Shown here piece by piece: positions 1 through 8,132 of a stretch of DNA of 64,000 nucleotides. Positions within the stretch are counted from its first letter, which is position 1; each line of letters begins with the position of its first letter. Position numbers and translations under genes: made by a program. The DNA lies in assembly GCA_047602465.1 (NCBI GenBank), contig JASGHF010000001.1, positions 186,001 to 250,000 of the forward strand, written 5' to 3'. The notes under the pieces are model-generated. The model was not told the origin of the DNA and made no database searches. It saw only the letters and a list, made by a program, of their open reading frames with translations. This DNA comes from JADZAI01 sp047602465. GTDB lineage: Bacteria > Pseudomonadota > Alphaproteobacteria > Micropepsales > Micropepsaceae.

Positions 1-313
1 GGTAGGACAAGTCGGTGTGCCAGGCCTCGCCGAAGCTGATTTTCGCGTCGGCCTCCTTCAGCACCTTCACGACCATGGGGCGATCGGGGAGCGGCGTGAC
101 GAAGGGCGTGACCGTGCGGCCGCCGAGCTCGTCCGTGACGCGCTCGAGATCGTCGAGAGAGAGCGGCTGGTCGGGGAGGAAGACGACCTTGTGCGCTGTG
201 GCGGCGGCGTGGAGGGCCGCAGCGTCTTCGGCCGGGAGAGGGCGGGTGAGGTCGAGGCCGGTGACGAAGGCGCCGAGGGCGGCGCCGGTGGGCTGGATCT
301 GGATGGTGCTCAA
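1..313 (-). CDS. TauD/TfdA family Fe(II)/2-oxoglutarate dioxygenase, C-terminus outside window
   Basis: About 104 N-terminal residues are present; the gene runs off the left edge. Translation from a TTG at 311-313 gives a TauD-like N-terminus (TGAALGAFVTGLDL) and ends with WHTDLSY, which carries the HxD half of the iron-binding facial triad. The TTG is chosen because GGGAGG lies 5 nt upstream and no ATG fits the frame. Members of this family hydroxylate taurine, aryloxyalkanoates and similar substrates using 2-oxoglutarate and O2. The substrate cannot be told from this fragment. Confidence 0.8.
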   Translation of the reverse strand, partial: MSTIQIQPTGAALGAFVTGLDLTRPLPAEDAAALHAAATAHKVVFLPDQPLSLDDLERVTDELGGRTVTPFVTPLPDRPMVVKVLKEADAKISFGEAWHTDLSY

Positions 314-380
314 TGTCGCCTCCCGGTTCGCCTGTGATCGGCGATTGGCGGCTAGGTTAGATGAAGACGGTGGTTTCGTC

Positions 381-537
381 TGCAAGGCCCCTTCCGGCCT
401 GTCGGCCACCTTCCCCTGTCAGGGGAAGGCCCAAGGTTTGGAATAGGGCGCTCTACGCCTTTTTGCCCCTCCCGGTTTGCTGCGCAAACCTGACCTCCCC
501 ATCGCCTTCGCGATGGAGAGGGTTGGGGTGGGGTTGC
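381..537. repeat. Mosaic of three hairpin modules (REP-like)
   Basis: Three inverted repeats lie in a row: a perfect 10+1+10 palindrome at 409-429 (arm CCTTCCCCTG), GGTTTGC/GCAAACC at 474-490, and CCATCGC/GCGATGG at 499-516, followed by a G-rich GAGAGGGTTGGGG stretch. The cluster ends just before the stop of the hydratase gene at 538 and could end its transcript. The rest of the 314-537 gap shows no gene. Confidence 0.6.
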
Positions 538-1347
538 TTATTCGCCCTTGAAGTCGGCGGGGCGTTTTTGGAGGAAGGCGGCGACGCCTTCGGCGAAGTC
601 TTTCGAGCGGCCGGCGGTGAGCTGCGCCCAGCGTTCGGCGTCGAGCTGTTCCTCGTAGGTGCGGTCGAACGAGCGGTTGTAGAGGCTGCGGATGTTCGAC
701 AGCGAGACGGTGGGGCCGGCCGCGAGTTCCCTGGCGAGCTTCATCGCCTCGGGCATCAGCTCGGCGTCGTCATAGACGCGGTTGATGAGGCCCCATTCCA
801 GCGCCTTTTCGGCGGGGAGACGTTCGCCGAGGAGCGACAATTCCTTCGCGCGGGCGAGGCCGACGAGGCGCGGGAGCAGCCAGGTCGAGCCGCCATCCGG
901 CACGAGGCCGATGCGGCGGAAGGCCTGAAGGAAGAAGGCCGACTTCGCGGCGAGGATCATGTCGCCCATCAGCGCGAAGGACATGCCGACGCCGGCGGCG
1001 GGGCCGTTGACCGCCGTGATGACCGGCATCTTCAGATTGCGGATGCGGCGGAGGAAGGGGTGATAGCGCTGTTCGAGCGCGGCGCCGGCATCGCGTTCGG
1101 AGGGCGGCGTGGGATCGTTGATGCGGCCATCGGCGAGATTGGCGCCGGTGCAGAAGCCGCGGCCTTCGCCGGTCCACACCACGCAGCGCACGCCGCTGCC
1201 GGGCTTTTCGATGAAGTTGAGGGCGGCGACGAGGCCTTCGAGCATTTCGCCCGAGACGGCGTTCATCACCTCGGTGTGGTTCATCACCAGCTTGCCGACG
1301 CCGTCTTCGACTTCGAGATAGGCGCGGTTGAATTCGTGCTTGGTCAT
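538..1347 (-). CDS. Enoyl-CoA hydratase/isomerase (PaaG-type crotonase)
   Basis: 269 residues, the usual crotonase length. The oxyanion-hole segment GRGFCTGANLADG and the second signature NGPAAGVGMSFALMGDM are intact. The active-site stretch reads IGLVPDGGSTWLLPR, with Asp where classical hydratases have Glu, as in PaaG-type isomerases. It is the last gene of a minus-strand set with an acyl-CoA ligase and a second PaaG-like paralogue, so a role in activating and beta-oxidising an aromatic or branched acid is likely. The substrate is not visible in sequence. Confidence 0.9.
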   Translation of the reverse strand: MTKHEFNRAYLEVEDGVGKLVMNHTEVMNAVSGEMLEGLVAALNFIEKPGSGVRCVVWTGEGRGFCTGANLADGRINDPTPPSERDAGAALEQRYHPFLRRIRNLKMPVITAVNGPAAGVGMSFALMGDMILAAKSAFFLQAFRRIGLVPDGGSTWLLPRLVGLARAKELSLLGERLPAEKALEWGLINRVYDDAELMPEAMKLARELAAGPTVSLSNIRSLYNRSFDRTYEEQLDAERWAQLTAGRSKDFAEGVAAFLQKRPADFKGE

Positions 1348-1415
1348 TCACTCCTCCGGTTTCTTGTTGTGCGGGAGAATAGCGCAAGCGGGCGAGGCGG
1401 ATAGATGCCCCTAGG

Positions 1416-2987
1416 TCAGGCCGGGTCGAGCAGTTTCCGCAGTTCCGCCTTGGCGATCTTTTCCAGCGTGGAGCGCGGCAGGGCGTCGACGAGGCGGACA
1501 CCGTGCGGGCGCTTGAAGGGCGCGAGCTGGCTGGCGCAGGCGGCCTCGATGCGCGCGGGGAGATCGTCCGGCGCATTGGCGGCAGGGAGGATGAAGGCAT
1601 AGGGCACTTCATCGAGCATGCGGTGCTTCTGGGCGACGACGGCGACTTCCTGAACGCCCGCGACGGTGGCGATGACGCGCTCGATCTCGGACGCGGCGAC
1701 GTTCTCGCCGCCGACCTTGAGCATGTCCTTCGAGCGGTCGGCGAAGATGAGATAGCCGTCGGGGCCGAGCGTGACGCGATCTCCGGTCAGGAAGAAGCCG
1801 CGCTCGTCGAAGGCGTCCTCGGTGGCTTTCGGGTTGGAGGCGTATTCAGCGAAGAGCGAGAGGCCGCGAATGCCCTTGATCGCGAGGTCGCCCGTTTCGC
1901 CGGGTTCGGCGAGGCGGCCGTCTTCATGCGTGACGCGGAGTTCGTATTCGGGGACGGGGCGGCCCATCGACATCGGGAGATCGGGGCGCGTGGCAGACCC
2001 AAGCGTGCCGTGCGTGATGGTTTCGGTCATGCCCCACCAGCCCATCGTCTTCACGCGGAAATGCGCGTCGGTCGGCATGTCGCACGCGCCATTGCCCCAG
2101 AGGCGATAGTGATGCTGCGCCGGGACTTCATGCTCCATGAGGGCGCGCAGGCAGAAGGGCACGAGCGAGGCCCAGGTGGCGCGGTGTTTGAGCGAGATGG
2201 GCCAGAAGCGGCTGGCGGAGAATTTGGGCTGCACGATGCAGGTGCAGCCGGCCCAGAGGCTGGCGAGCAGCGAATAGGCCTGCGCGTTGGTGTGGAAGAG
2301 GGGCAAAGTGAGGAGGTGGACATCGCCGCCCGTGAGCGTCTCGTGGTCGGCGTTGACGCGGGCGCCCCAGAGCGCGTTGGCGTGGGTCCACAGCACGGCC
2401 TTGGGGCGCGAGGTGGTGCCGGACGTGTACTGGATGGAGAAGGGCGCCATCGGGTCGTAGCCGCGCGGGGGCAGGTCGGCGGGGCTGTCGAGACGGTCGA
2501 AGCTGTCGGCGTGGGATGTGGTCGATGCGGGATCGTCGCCGTTGTCGGTCTCGGTGATGGCGATCCAGCCGAAGCGGGCCGCGCTGTTCACGAGGTTCGC
2601 GAATTTCGGCTGGGTGATCGCGGCGACGGCGCCGGAGTGATCGGCGAAATAGGCGAGTTCGTCGGCGGTGGATTTCGCGTTGGTGGTGACGGCGACGGCG
2701 CCGGCATAGGCGCAGCCGATCCAGGCGATGATCGCCTCGGGGCAGTTATCGAGATGGACGAGGACGCGGTCGCCCGGCTTCACGCCGCGCTGGACGAGCG
2801 CGGCGGCGAAGCGGCGGATGCGGTCGGCGAAGGCGGCGAACGTGTAGGTGACGCCGGGACCGTTGAACGGCTCCCAGACCAGGAAGGGATGATCGGGGCG
2901 CAGCCTTGCCTGGACATCGACAAGGCTGCGGATGTCCTGCCCGGCGAAGGGCATGACATGGGGGTTCGCCAGGGCCGGCGCGGGCAT
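1416..2987 (-). CDS. AMP-forming acyl-CoA synthetase (ANL superfamily)
   Basis: 523 residues. The ATP/AMP signature YTSGTTSRPKAV lies at about 187-198, the WGMTET adenine-binding motif in mid-protein, and the hinge/C-terminal block LTGDRVTLGPDGYLIFADR, followed by a K-x-GGENV segment, near residue 410. The C-terminal Lys region (LPRSTLEKIAKAEL) is present. The enzyme should convert a carboxylic acid, ATP and CoA to acyl-CoA. Its ATG shares one base with the TAA of the upstream hydratase gene (TAATG), indicating translational coupling. The chain-length class is unknown. Confidence 0.9.
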   Translation of the reverse strand: MPAPALANPHVMPFAGQDIRSLVDVQARLRPDHPFLVWEPFNGPGVTYTFAAFADRIRRFAAALVQRGVKPGDRVLVHLDNCPEAIIAWIGCAYAGAVAVTTNAKSTADELAYFADHSGAVAAITQPKFANLVNSAARFGWIAITETDNGDDPASTTSHADSFDRLDSPADLPPRGYDPMAPFSIQYTSGTTSRPKAVLWTHANALWGARVNADHETLTGGDVHLLTLPLFHTNAQAYSLLASLWAGCTCIVQPKFSASRFWPISLKHRATWASLVPFCLRALMEHEVPAQHHYRLWGNGACDMPTDAHFRVKTMGWWGMTETITHGTLGSATRPDLPMSMGRPVPEYELRVTHEDGRLAEPGETGDLAIKGIRGLSLFAEYASNPKATEDAFDERGFFLTGDRVTLGPDGYLIFADRSKDMLKVGGENVAASEIERVIATVAGVQEVAVVAQKHRMLDEVPYAFILPAANAPDDLPARIEAACASQLAPFKRPHGVRLVDALPRSTLEKIAKAELRKLLDPA

Positions 2988-3784
2988 TACGGGAAGACCG
3001 GGTCGCGCTTCTGCAGGAAGGCGATGACGCCTTCGCGGAAGTCGGGGCCGTCGCAGAGTTCGCGCTGGGCGAGGCGCTCGACTTCGAGCTGCTGTTCCAG
3101 CGTGTTGTCGAGGGACTCGTCAAGGACTTGCTTGATCCTGGCGAAGCCGGCGCGGGGGCCTTTGGCGAGGCGGGCGGCGTAGGCGCGCGCCGCCTCCATC
3201 AGCTTGTCGTCGTCGTGGACTTCGAGGATGAGGCCCCACTCGGCGGCCTTTTCGGCCGGGAGGCGATCACCCAGCAGCGCCATGGCGCGGGCGCGGGCGC
3301 GGCCGATGAGGCGCGGGCTGAACCAGGTGGTGCCGACATCGGGGACGATGCCGAGCTTGGGTCCGAAGACCTGGACGAAATAGGCCGAGCGTCCGGCGAG
3401 GACGATGTCGCCCGCCAGCGCGAGGCCGACGCCGCCGCCGGCGCAGACGCCGTTCACGGCGACGACGACGGGCTTGGGGAACTGCGCGAGTTCGAGGCCC
3501 ATCGGGTTGAAGCCGATGAGCATGGAATGGGCGGTCTGTTGGCCGGGCGAGCGGCCTTCCTCGTTCGGGAAGCCGCTGTCGGCCAGATCGGCGCCGGCGC
3601 AGAAGCCGCGCCCCGCGCCGGTGAGGATGAGCGCGCGCACGCTGTCGTCGGCCTTGAGGGCGGCGAGCGCCGCGCGCACCTCGTCGATCAGCGTCTTGTT
3701 GAGGCTGTTGAGCGACTTGGGACGGTTGAGCGTGAGTTCGGCGACGCCGTCAGCGATGCTGAGGGCGATGGTCGAGTAGGACAT
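2987..3784 (-). CDS. Enoyl-CoA hydratase/isomerase (PaaG-type), first gene of operon
   Basis: 265 residues. It carries GRGFCAGADLADS and NGVCAGGGVGLALAGDIV, the two crotonase signatures, and LGIVPDVGTTWFSPR with Asp at the PaaG acid position. It is a clear paralogue of the gene at 538-1347, and the acyl-CoA ligase lies between them. It is coupled to the ligase by a 1-nt overlap. The region upstream of its start contains the 16-bp tandem repeats at 3833-3880 and an inverted partial copy at 3790-3804, which may regulate the operon. Confidence 0.9.
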   Translation of the reverse strand: MSYSTIALSIADGVAELTLNRPKSLNSLNKTLIDEVRAALAALKADDSVRALILTGAGRGFCAGADLADSGFPNEEGRSPGQQTAHSMLIGFNPMGLELAQFPKPVVVAVNGVCAGGGVGLALAGDIVLAGRSAYFVQVFGPKLGIVPDVGTTWFSPRLIGRARARAMALLGDRLPAEKAAEWGLILEVHDDDKLMEAARAYAARLAKGPRAGFARIKQVLDESLDNTLEQQLEVERLAQRELCDGPDFREGVIAFLQKRDPVFP

Positions 3785-3789
3785 GGGGC

Positions 3790-3804
3790 GCTTCCACAGG
3801 TTTC
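3790..3804. repeat. Inverted partial copy of the 16-bp repeat unit
   Basis: GCTTCCACAGGTTTC pairs, with a two-base bulge, with GAAACGTGGAAGC in the first tandem unit at 3833. It begins six bases upstream of the hydratase start codon. It may form a hairpin or half of an operator. Confidence 0.5.
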
Positions 3805-3832
3805 TTGTGGCGCGAGACTAGGCCGCGCCAGA

Positions 3833-3880
3833 GAAACGTGGAAGCCGTGAAACGTGGAAGCGGTGAAACGGGGACGCGGC
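3833..3880. repeat. Three tandem copies of a 16-bp unit
   Basis: Units at 3833-3848, 3849-3864 and 3865-3880 read GAAACGTGGAAGCCGT, GAAACGTGGAAGCGGT and a diverged GAAACGGGGACGCGGC. They sit between the end of the GGDEF gene and the start of the hydratase operon. An array of binding sites for a regulator is a reasonable guess; slippage-prone filler is the alternative. Confidence 0.75.
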
Positions 3881-3882
3881 GA

Positions 3883-4989
3883 TCAGGCGGCGGTGGAGGC
3901 GCGGAGAACCTGGGAGGTGTCCACCTGGTCTTCGGTCACCACGAGATTCCGGCCGCTGCGCTTGGCCGTATAGAGGCAGGCATCGGCGCGGCGGACGGTT
4001 TCCTGGGGGTCTTCGCCGGAGCGGAGGCTGGCGATGCCGAGCGAGATGGTGATCGAGCCGAGCGTTTCGCCCGACGAGCGCTTCACGACCTTCTTCGTCT
4101 GGACGACTTTGCGGATATGTTCGGCCAGAAGGCGGGCATTGGCGAGAGACGTGGACGGCAGGACAAGCACGAATTCCTCGCCGCCATAACGTGCGGCGGT
4201 GTCGCGGCCTTTCACGTTCTCGGTGAAGCACTGGGCGACGAGGCGCAGCACCTGGTCGCCGGTCTGGTGGCCCCAGGTGTCGTTGAAGGTCTTGAAGTGG
4301 TCGACGTCGCCGATGACGACGCACATCTCTTCATGCGTCTCGGCGGCTTCGCGTGCGGCGAAGGCGAGGCGTTCCTCGAAATGCTTGCGGTTGGCGAGGC
4401 CGGTGAGGGCGTCGGTCTGGGCTTCGTGGCGGATGGTCTCCACCGCCTCGCGCAGCGCCGCGACCTCGGTGGAGGACTGGTTGAGCTGGCTCTGCAGCGC
4501 CTCGGTGCGGGCGCGCATGGAGCGGGTCGCGGCGGTCAGCTGATGCACGACGGCCTGGAGCATGGCGGCGTCGAGGCCGCGATTCATCTGGCCGGCGACC
4601 ACATCGAGGGCCTTGCCGTAGGAGGCGGTCTGCTGTCCGGCCTGGTCGACGGTCTTCAGGATCGTGTCGATCTCGCTGCTGAGCGAGGCGCCGGCCGCGA
4701 GGATGGGCGCGGAGTCCGGGATGCCGAAGAACCGGCCATGAAGGTCGACGCTGGCCTTGTCGGACCAGGCCCCGCCATCGGCGAAGACCGCTTCGAGGGC
4801 GGCGGTGAGTTCGGGGTCGCCGCTGGAGACGTGGGCGTGCCAGATTTCGAAATTGCGCGGCGTAGGCGGCACGGCGAACTCCCGCATGCGGTCGAACGTG
4901 CGGGCAGCCAGCGCATTGGCGTGGTCGATATCAGGCGGCAGCGTCATCCAGGCAGTCCAGTATTCCAATTCGGCCGCGCAGGCGGCCAT
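3883..4989 (-). CDS. Diguanylate cyclase (GGDEF domain)
   Basis: 368 residues. There are no obvious membrane segments. Residues 1-150 form an uncharacterised helical sensor region and 155-190 look like a coiled linker. The GGDEF domain follows, with DALTGLANR at 193-201 and an intact GGEEF catalytic signature at 269-273. The product-inhibition site that should read RxxD is KGRD at 260-263, so feedback binding of c-di-GMP may be weakened. The protein should make c-di-GMP from two GTP in the cytoplasm. An internal ATG at 4947 is a possible later start, but GGGGG lies just before the chosen one. Confidence 0.9.
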   Translation of the reverse strand: MAACAAELEYWTAWMTLPPDIDHANALAARTFDRMREFAVPPTPRNFEIWHAHVSSGDPELTAALEAVFADGGAWSDKASVDLHGRFFGIPDSAPILAAGASLSSEIDTILKTVDQAGQQTASYGKALDVVAGQMNRGLDAAMLQAVVHQLTAATRSMRARTEALQSQLNQSSTEVAALREAVETIRHEAQTDALTGLANRKHFEERLAFAAREAAETHEEMCVVIGDVDHFKTFNDTWGHQTGDQVLRLVAQCFTENVKGRDTAARYGGEEFVLVLPSTSLANARLLAEHIRKVVQTKKVVKRSSGETLGSITISLGIASLRSGEDPQETVRRADACLYTAKRSGRNLVVTEDQVDTSQVLRASTAA

Positions 4990-5032
4990 CCCCCAAGGCT
5001 AACGAGATTTGCCCAAAACACAGAATTTCCGG

Positions 5033-5055
5033 TTAACGGCCCCCTTAACGGCCCC
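5033..5055. repeat. Direct repeat of TTAACGGCCCC
   Basis: The 11-mer occurs at 5033-5043 and 5045-5055, about one helical turn apart, in the gap between the divergent GGDEF and aldehyde dehydrogenase genes. It may be a regulator binding site. The two TTAA elements are separated by 8 bp, not the 7 bp of a CtrA site. Confidence 0.5.
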
Positions 5056-5114
5056 GGAAGCGGGGAGTAAGCTGGTTCCAGCGAAGCAATAAACGTACAG
5101 AACCGGAGGAACCC

Positions 5115-6581
5115 ATGAGCGTCGCCGAAAGCACCGCGCCGTCCCAGCGCAACCCGATCGAGACGTCGATCCGCACCATCCTGGACCGCCAGAAGCAGGC
5201 GCATATCAAGGAAGGCCCGGCTTCGGCCGAGCGCCGGATCGACTGGATCGACCGCGCCATCGACGTGCTGGTGACGCACAAGACGCAGATCGCCGAGGCG
5301 ATGGCGTCGGATTTCGGCCATCGCAGCCATGACCAGTCGATGCTGACCGACGTGTTCGGCTCCATCGAGACGCTGAAGCACGGCAAGAAGCATCTGCGCG
5401 CCTGGATGCGGCCCGAGAAGCGCTCGCCCTCGCCGAAGATGCTGGGCCTGTTCGGGGCGCGGGCCGAGGTTCACTACCAGCCCAAGGGGACGGTGGGCGT
5501 GATCAGCCCGTGGAATTTCCCGGTCAACCTGACCTTCACGCCGCTGGCCGGCATCTTCGCGGCGGGCAACCGCGTGATGATCAAGCCGTCGGAGTTCACG
5601 CCGGCGACGAGCGAGCTGATGGCCCGCATGTTCCGCATGGCCTATGACGAGACGGAAGTCGCCGTCATCACCGGCGGCGCGGCGGTGGGCGAGGCGTTCT
5701 CGCGCCAGCCCTTCGACCACCTGCTGTTCACCGGCGCGACCTCGATCGCCCATCACGTGATGCGCGCGGCGGCCGAGAACCTGGTGCCGCTGACGCTGGA
5801 ACTGGGCGGCAAGTCGCCGACCATCATCGGCAAGGGCGCCAACATGGCCGACGCGGCGCAGAAGGTGATGGTCGGCAAGATGCTGAACGCCGGGCAGATT
5901 TGCCTCGCGCCGGACTATGTGTTCGTGGCCGAAAGCGAGAAGGACAAGTTCGTGGCGGAGGCGCAGGCCTCGGTCGGGCGCATGTATCCCACGCTGAAGG
6001 ACAACCCGGACTACACCTCGGTCATCAACCAGCGCCACTATGACCGCCTGCAGGGTTATCTGGCCGACGCTAAGGCGAAGGGCGCCGAGATCGTGGAGAT
6101 CAATCCGGCGCAGGAGGATTTCAGCCAGCAGCCGCACCACAAGATTCCGCCGACGCTGGTGCTGAACCCGACCGAAGACATGAAGATCATGCAGGACGAG
6201 ATCTTCGGGCCGCTTCTGCCGGTGAAGACCTATGCCTCGATGGACGAGGTGGTCGGCTATGTGAACGACCGCGCCCGCCCGCTGGGCCTGTATTATTTCG
6301 GCAATGACAGCGCCGAGCAGAAGCAGGTTCTGGAGCGGACGACCTCGGGCGGGGTGACGGTGAACGACGTCATCATGCATGTCTCGATGGAGGACATTCC
6401 GTTCGGCGGCGTCGGGCCTTCGGGCATGGGCGCCTATCACGGCATCGAGGGCTTCCGCTCGTTCAGCCACGCCAAGTCGATCTACAGGCAGGCGCGGATC
6501 GACGTGGCGGCGCTGGGCGGTCTTCGTCCGCCCTATGGCGAGAAGCTGCGCAAGCTGATGGACAAGAGCATCAAGAAGTAG
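5115..6581 (+). CDS. Coniferyl-aldehyde-type aldehyde dehydrogenase
   Basis: 488 residues, most like the coniferyl aldehyde dehydrogenase branch of the ALDH superfamily. The oxyanion Asn (SPWNFPVN, N134), cofactor-binding Lys (K157), general base (LELGGKSP, E229) and nucleophile (NAGQICLAPDY, C263) are all present. It should oxidise an aryl or medium-chain aldehyde to the acid with NAD(P)+. GGAGG lies 6 nt before the ATG. The acid product could feed acyl-CoA ligases such as the neighbour at 1416-2987; that link is inference. Confidence 0.9.
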   Translation: MSVAESTAPSQRNPIETSIRTILDRQKQAHIKEGPASAERRIDWIDRAIDVLVTHKTQIAEAMASDFGHRSHDQSMLTDVFGSIETLKHGKKHLRAWMRPEKRSPSPKMLGLFGARAEVHYQPKGTVGVISPWNFPVNLTFTPLAGIFAAGNRVMIKPSEFTPATSELMARMFRMAYDETEVAVITGGAAVGEAFSRQPFDHLLFTGATSIAHHVMRAAAENLVPLTLELGGKSPTIIGKGANMADAAQKVMVGKMLNAGQICLAPDYVFVAESEKDKFVAEAQASVGRMYPTLKDNPDYTSVINQRHYDRLQGYLADAKAKGAEIVEINPAQEDFSQQPHHKIPPTLVLNPTEDMKIMQDEIFGPLLPVKTYASMDEVVGYVNDRARPLGLYYFGNDSAEQKQVLERTTSGGVTVNDVIMHVSMEDIPFGGVGPSGMGAYHGIEGFRSFSHAKSIYRQARIDVAALGGLRPPYGEKLRKLMDKSIKK

Positions 6582-6584
6582 GGT

Positions 6585-8006
6585 TCAGGCGACGTTCGCG
6601 AGCGCTGCCGGGCGAGCGCCCGGCAGTTCGACGATCGCCGTCGTGCCTTCGCCGGGCGCGCTCTCCAGCCAGACCCGCCCGCCATGCGCGCCGACGAAGG
6701 CGCGCACGAGCGCTAGGCCGAGGCCGGTGCCCTGTTTCTCGCGGGCGAAGGTGTTGTCGGCCTGTTCGAACGCATCGAACACCTTCTCCAGCATATCGGC
6801 CGAGATGCCCGCGCCCTGGTCGATCACTTCCAGGCGGAGACGGCCGCCGGCCGTGACGCGCGTGCGGACCCGGACGGGCGTGCCGGGAAGCGAGTGCTTC
6901 ACGGCGTTCGACAGGAGATTGATGAGCGTCTGGCGCATCATGCGCGCATCGGCATAGACGACCGCGCCGGTTTCCGACTGTTCGACCTCGATGGAGACGC
7001 CGAGCGCGCGGGGGTGGCCGCGCGTCACCGCGATGGCGTCGGCGATGAATACCGCAGGATCGATCCACTCGCGGGTGAGCGTCATGCGGTTGGCCTCGAT
7101 CTTCGCGATGTCGAGGATGTCGTTGATGATGCCGAGAAGATGCTGACCGCTGCCCTCGATATCGGTCATGTAGTCCTTGTAGCGTTCGGAGCCGATGGGA
7201 CCGAACATCTCGTCGCGGACGATCTGCGAGAAGCCGATGATGGCGTTGAGCGGCGTGCGCAACTCGTGGCTCATATTGGCCAGGAACGCCGATTTGGCGT
7301 GGCTGGCCGCCTCGGCCTGGAGCCTGAGCGTGACGGCCTCGTCGCGGGAGGTCGCGAAGTCGCGCGCCAGATCCTCGTTGCCGATGCGCGTCATGACGAG
7401 TTCGAAGAAGCGGCGGCGCGCGGTGAGCGCCATCATGCCGTACCAGGTGACGCCCATGGCCAGCATGATGGCGCAGGCGAGCGCGACATCGGTAGGCTGG
7501 ATCGCGAATGCGAGGCCGACCATGGCGGTTTCGGCGATGGCGATGGCGGCGAAGAAGCGGAAGGATTCCGTATGCTCGCTGGTGGCGCTGGAGATCGACA
7601 GCAATGCGAGCGCGACCAGCGCGAAATTGTTCAAGCCATTGCCGGGCGCCCAGAGCAGGAAGGCGGCCGAACCCCAGACAAGGCCGTTCGCGGCGAACAG
7701 CAGGACGAACATGCCGCGCCAGGCGCGCAGGTCGCGCTCTGCAGGGTCCTGGGCGCGATAGGCGCGCGTCAGCAGGACGGCTGCGACAGCCCAGAGCGAC
7801 GTGACCGCCGCGAAGGCGATCGCGCCGGTCACGCTTACGGGGCCGAGAACGTCGAGCGAAGCGAACGTGGCGGCGACGCCGGATGCAAGCGGAGCAACGC
7901 CGATGGCGGCGCTTCCCGTCGCCATGGCGGTCTGGTCGATCTGTTCGCGGATCAGGCGGTCGGTGGGACCGTCATATTTGCGAACAACGCGTTCGTGAGT
8001 GCTCAT
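6585..8006 (-). CDS. Membrane histidine kinase of the DivJ/PleC type
   Basis: 473 residues. Residues from about 25 to 195 contain several hydrophobic helices, so the sensor part lies in the membrane. A dimerisation/phosphoacceptor domain follows (MSHELRTPLNAIIGFSQIV; the His is the phosphorylation site), continuing with GPIGSERYKDY and LINDILDI-like residues typical of the alphaproteobacterial DivJ/PleC/PdhS group. The ATPase domain has the N box (NLLSNAVKH), DQGAGIS and GTGLGLALV. No receiver domain or adjacent response regulator is visible, so the partner is unknown. It converges with the aldehyde dehydrogenase gene. Confidence 0.9.
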   Translation of the reverse strand: MSTHERVVRKYDGPTDRLIREQIDQTAMATGSAAIGVAPLASGVAATFASLDVLGPVSVTGAIAFAAVTSLWAVAAVLLTRAYRAQDPAERDLRAWRGMFVLLFAANGLVWGSAAFLLWAPGNGLNNFALVALALLSISSATSEHTESFRFFAAIAIAETAMVGLAFAIQPTDVALACAIMLAMGVTWYGMMALTARRRFFELVMTRIGNEDLARDFATSRDEAVTLRLQAEAASHAKSAFLANMSHELRTPLNAIIGFSQIVRDEMFGPIGSERYKDYMTDIEGSGQHLLGIINDILDIAKIEANRMTLTREWIDPAVFIADAIAVTRGHPRALGVSIEVEQSETGAVVYADARMMRQTLINLLSNAVKHSLPGTPVRVRTRVTAGGRLRLEVIDQGAGISADMLEKVFDAFEQADNTFAREKQGTGLGLALVRAFVGAHGGRVWLESAPGEGTTAIVELPGARPAALANVA

Positions 8007-8132
8007 CCGACCGGCCCCCTCGCCGGCAACGGTGAGGCTAGGCCGGTGCGGCTTAAGGCGGGTTGTTTCGGCTCGTGCGAATTCGCGCGGGCGGATTAAT
8101 CCCCCGGCGATGTTGATTAAGGAGGGGTTGCT

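Noticed and set aside
5033..5048. CtrA site TTAA-TTAA before the aldehyde dehydrogenase gene
   Set aside because: The spacing is 8 bp, not 7; the pattern is better described as an 11-bp direct repeat.
4944..6470. 508-codon open frame antisense to the aldehyde dehydrogenase gene
   Set aside because: It is rich in Arg/His/Leu with no family motif and mirrors a clearly conserved gene on the other strand; high GC creates such frames.
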